Below are positions 47,328 through 48,786 of a stretch of 48,786 nt of DNA, piece after piece. The position numbers and the translations under genes were made by a program. Position 1 is the first letter of the stretch. Every line of letters starts with the position of its first letter. The notes beneath the pieces are model-generated. The model saw only the letters and a program-made list of their open reading frames with translations. It was not told where the DNA came from and made no database searches. Source of the stretch: Candidatus Gygaella obscura (GTDB taxonomy: Bacteria > Omnitrophota > Gorgyraeia > Gygaellales > Gygaellaceae); assembly GCA_030765485.1 (NCBI GenBank), contig JAVCCR010000009.1, positions 1 to 48,786 on the forward strand, given 5' to 3'.

Positions 47328-48786
47328 ATGAGGACAATAAAAAAAGGCATATTTTTCGCTGCTATAATTTCAATTGGCGTGGCGGTTGGTTTTGTTATAT
47401 CTGCAAGGACTAATTTTTCCAATAATGTTCAGGCAGTTCAGGAACAAAAGCCAGTTGTGCTATCGGATACAACATTTGAAAATGCAGTTTTCAATGTGGC
47501 GGATAGCGTTGGAAAGGCTGTTGTTTCTATTTCGGTTGAAATAACGGAGAAAATACCTAGCAGAAGTTTTGGGTTTGGTTCCTCTCCTTTTAATCAGTTT
47601 GGCGAAGATGATTTTATGAAGAAGTTTTTTGAAGATTTCTTCGGAGAAATACCTGAAAGAGAATATAAACAGAAAGGATTAGGTTCAGGGGTTATAATTG
47701 ATAAAGAAGGTCATATCCTGACCAATGAACACGTAATAAAAAATGCTGATAAGATAATTGTGACATTGCCTGACGGCAGAGAATCTGAAGCAGAAGTTAA
47801 AGGTGCTGATCCGCGTTCTGATCTTGCGATTATAAAAATTAAGGAAAAGGATCTGCCTGTAGCAGGTCTAGGAGATTCTGATGAGTTAAGAATCGGACAA
47901 TGGGTTGTGGCAATCGGAAATCCCTTTGGGTCATATCTAAACAGTCCTGAACCAACGGTTACTGTTGGTGTGGTAAGCGCTTTGCATAGAACTTTGGGTG
48001 TAGGATTAAGAAGAGAAACCGACTATGGAGATCTTATTCAGACAGATGCAGCCATAAACCCGGGTAATTCCGGAGGTCCTTTGGTAAATTTAAAAGGCGA
48101 GGTGGTTGGTATAAATGCGGCGATTTTTAGCACTTCTGGTGGCTATCAGGGTATTGGATTTGCAATCCCGATAAATATTGCCAAGCGGATAATCTCAAAT
48201 CTTATTAAGGGCAAGAAAATTTCATATGGTTGGCTTGGTGTTACAGTACAGAATCTGGATGATGATTTGGCTGGTAAATTTGGTGTTGATTTAGCTAAGG
48301 GGGCATTGATTGCCAAGGTTTTAGCTGATAGCCCTGCAGATAAAGCTGGCCTTAAAGAAGGTGATATAATCGTAGGTTTTGAGAAAGAACAGGTTGAAGA
48401 TATTCGGGAGCTTATAAGGCGGGTAGGAAGAGCAGAGGTTGGCAAAAAAGTTAATTTAAAAGTAATTAGAAATAAAAAGTCCATTAATATAAAAGTTGCC
48501 TTAGGGGAGCGTCCTGATATGACTGAGCTTGAAGGTGAGGTTGTACAGGATAAAACTACTGTTTCCTGGAGGGGGATAGTTGTAGCTGAGATTACACCCC
48601 AAGTATCTAAATTGTATGATTTAAAAGATACTGATGGTGTGGTGATAGTCAACATTGGAAGAAATACTCCAGCAAGCGAAGCCCTTTTGGTTAAAGGAGA
48701 TTTAATATTTGCAATTGAAAATAAAAAATTATCCGGGTTAAAAGACTTTGAAAAGATTACCGGTTCGATTGAAAAGAAAAGTACGG
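47328..48786 (+). CDS. HtrA/DegP-family periplasmic serine protease with PDZ, 3' truncated by window edge
   Basis: Manual translation from ATG 47328: GLGSGVIIDKEGHILTNEHVIKNADKIIV, DPRSDLAIIKI, AINPGNSGGPLVNLKGEVVGINAAIF; PDZ GALIAKVLADSPADKAGLKEGDIIVGF. Missing from the + ORF track because it runs off the end. Confidence 0.95.
   Translation, partial: MRTIKKGIFFAAIISIGVAVGFVISARTNFSNNVQAVQEQKPVVLSDTTFENAVFNVADSVGKAVVSISVEITEKIPSRSFGFGSSPFNQFGEDDFMKKFFEDFFGEIPEREYKQKGLGSGVIIDKEGHILTNEHVIKNADKIIVTLPDGRESEAEVKGADPRSDLAIIKIKEKDLPVAGLGDSDELRIGQWVVAIGNPFGSYLNSPEPTVTVGVVSALHRTLGVGLRRETDYGDLIQTDAAINPGNSGGPLVNLKGEVVGINAAIFSTSGGYQGIGFAIPINIAKRIISNLIKGKKISYGWLGVTVQNLDDDLAGKFGVDLAKGALIAKVLADSPADKAGLKEGDIIVGFEKEQVEDIRELIRRVGRAEVGKKVNLKVIRNKKSINIKVALGERPDMTELEGEVVQDKTTVSWRGIVVAEITPQVSKLYDLKDTDGVVIVNIGRNTPASEALLVKGDLIFAIENKKLSGLKDFEKITGSIEKKST

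Noticed and set aside
48146-48655. 169-aa minus-strand ORF near window end
   Set aside because: Antisense to a clear HtrA/DegP protease with intact catalytic motifs; Ser/Pro-rich shadow ORF.
1-48786. CRISPR arrays, tRNA/rRNA genes, transposases
   Set aside because: None recognised on reading; no regularly spaced repeats, no cloverleaf-like segments or transposase motifs. A tool-based scan (tRNAscan-SE, Infernal, CRISPRCasFinder) would be needed to exclude them fully.

Overview
AT-rich bacterial window with dense, almost entirely + strand coding; gene content and style suggest an uncultured lineage such as Omnitrophota, but that is inference only. About 1-22 kb is a surface-glycan/exopolysaccharide locus: GT2/GT4 glycosyltransferases, a B12-type radical SAM protein, CDP-sugar-type nucleotidyltransferase, dehydratase and epimerase, a DegT aminotransferase, a NodU-type carbamoyltransferase with SxtJ and DUF5989 partners, and a DUF4956-CotH-VTC block. 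About 22-31.4 kb holds a MGDG-synthase-like GT, priA-like and fmt genes, two tandem galT-like genes, then gap-pgk-tpiA-secG. About 31.4-41.4 kb holds a peptide ABC transporter (SBP, two permeases, two ATPases), glgC, a GNAT, and acd-etfB-etfA with a ferredoxin-fused EtfA. About 41.5-48.8 kb holds a small MerR/excisionase-type HTH gene, smc, a GAF-GGDEF gene (the only convincing minus-strand gene), recA and a truncated HtrA/DegP protease. The strongest leads are: (1) the DUF4956-CotH(beta-helix)-VTC module inside a glycan locus; (2) the carbamoyltransferase-SxtJ-DUF5989 cassette; (3) tandem GalT paralogs, one with its HPH catalytic motif changed to HCK; (4) a PriA homolog that kept its zinc-binding cysteines but lost Walker A and other helicase motifs; (5) near-consensus promoters placed so that transcripts would be leaderless; (6) a terminator-like hairpin inside the start of the SBP gene; (7) a 9-bp direct repeat with a 20-bp period upstream of a perfect promoter for a BldC-like small HTH gene. 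No tRNA, rRNA, CRISPR array or transposon was recognised.
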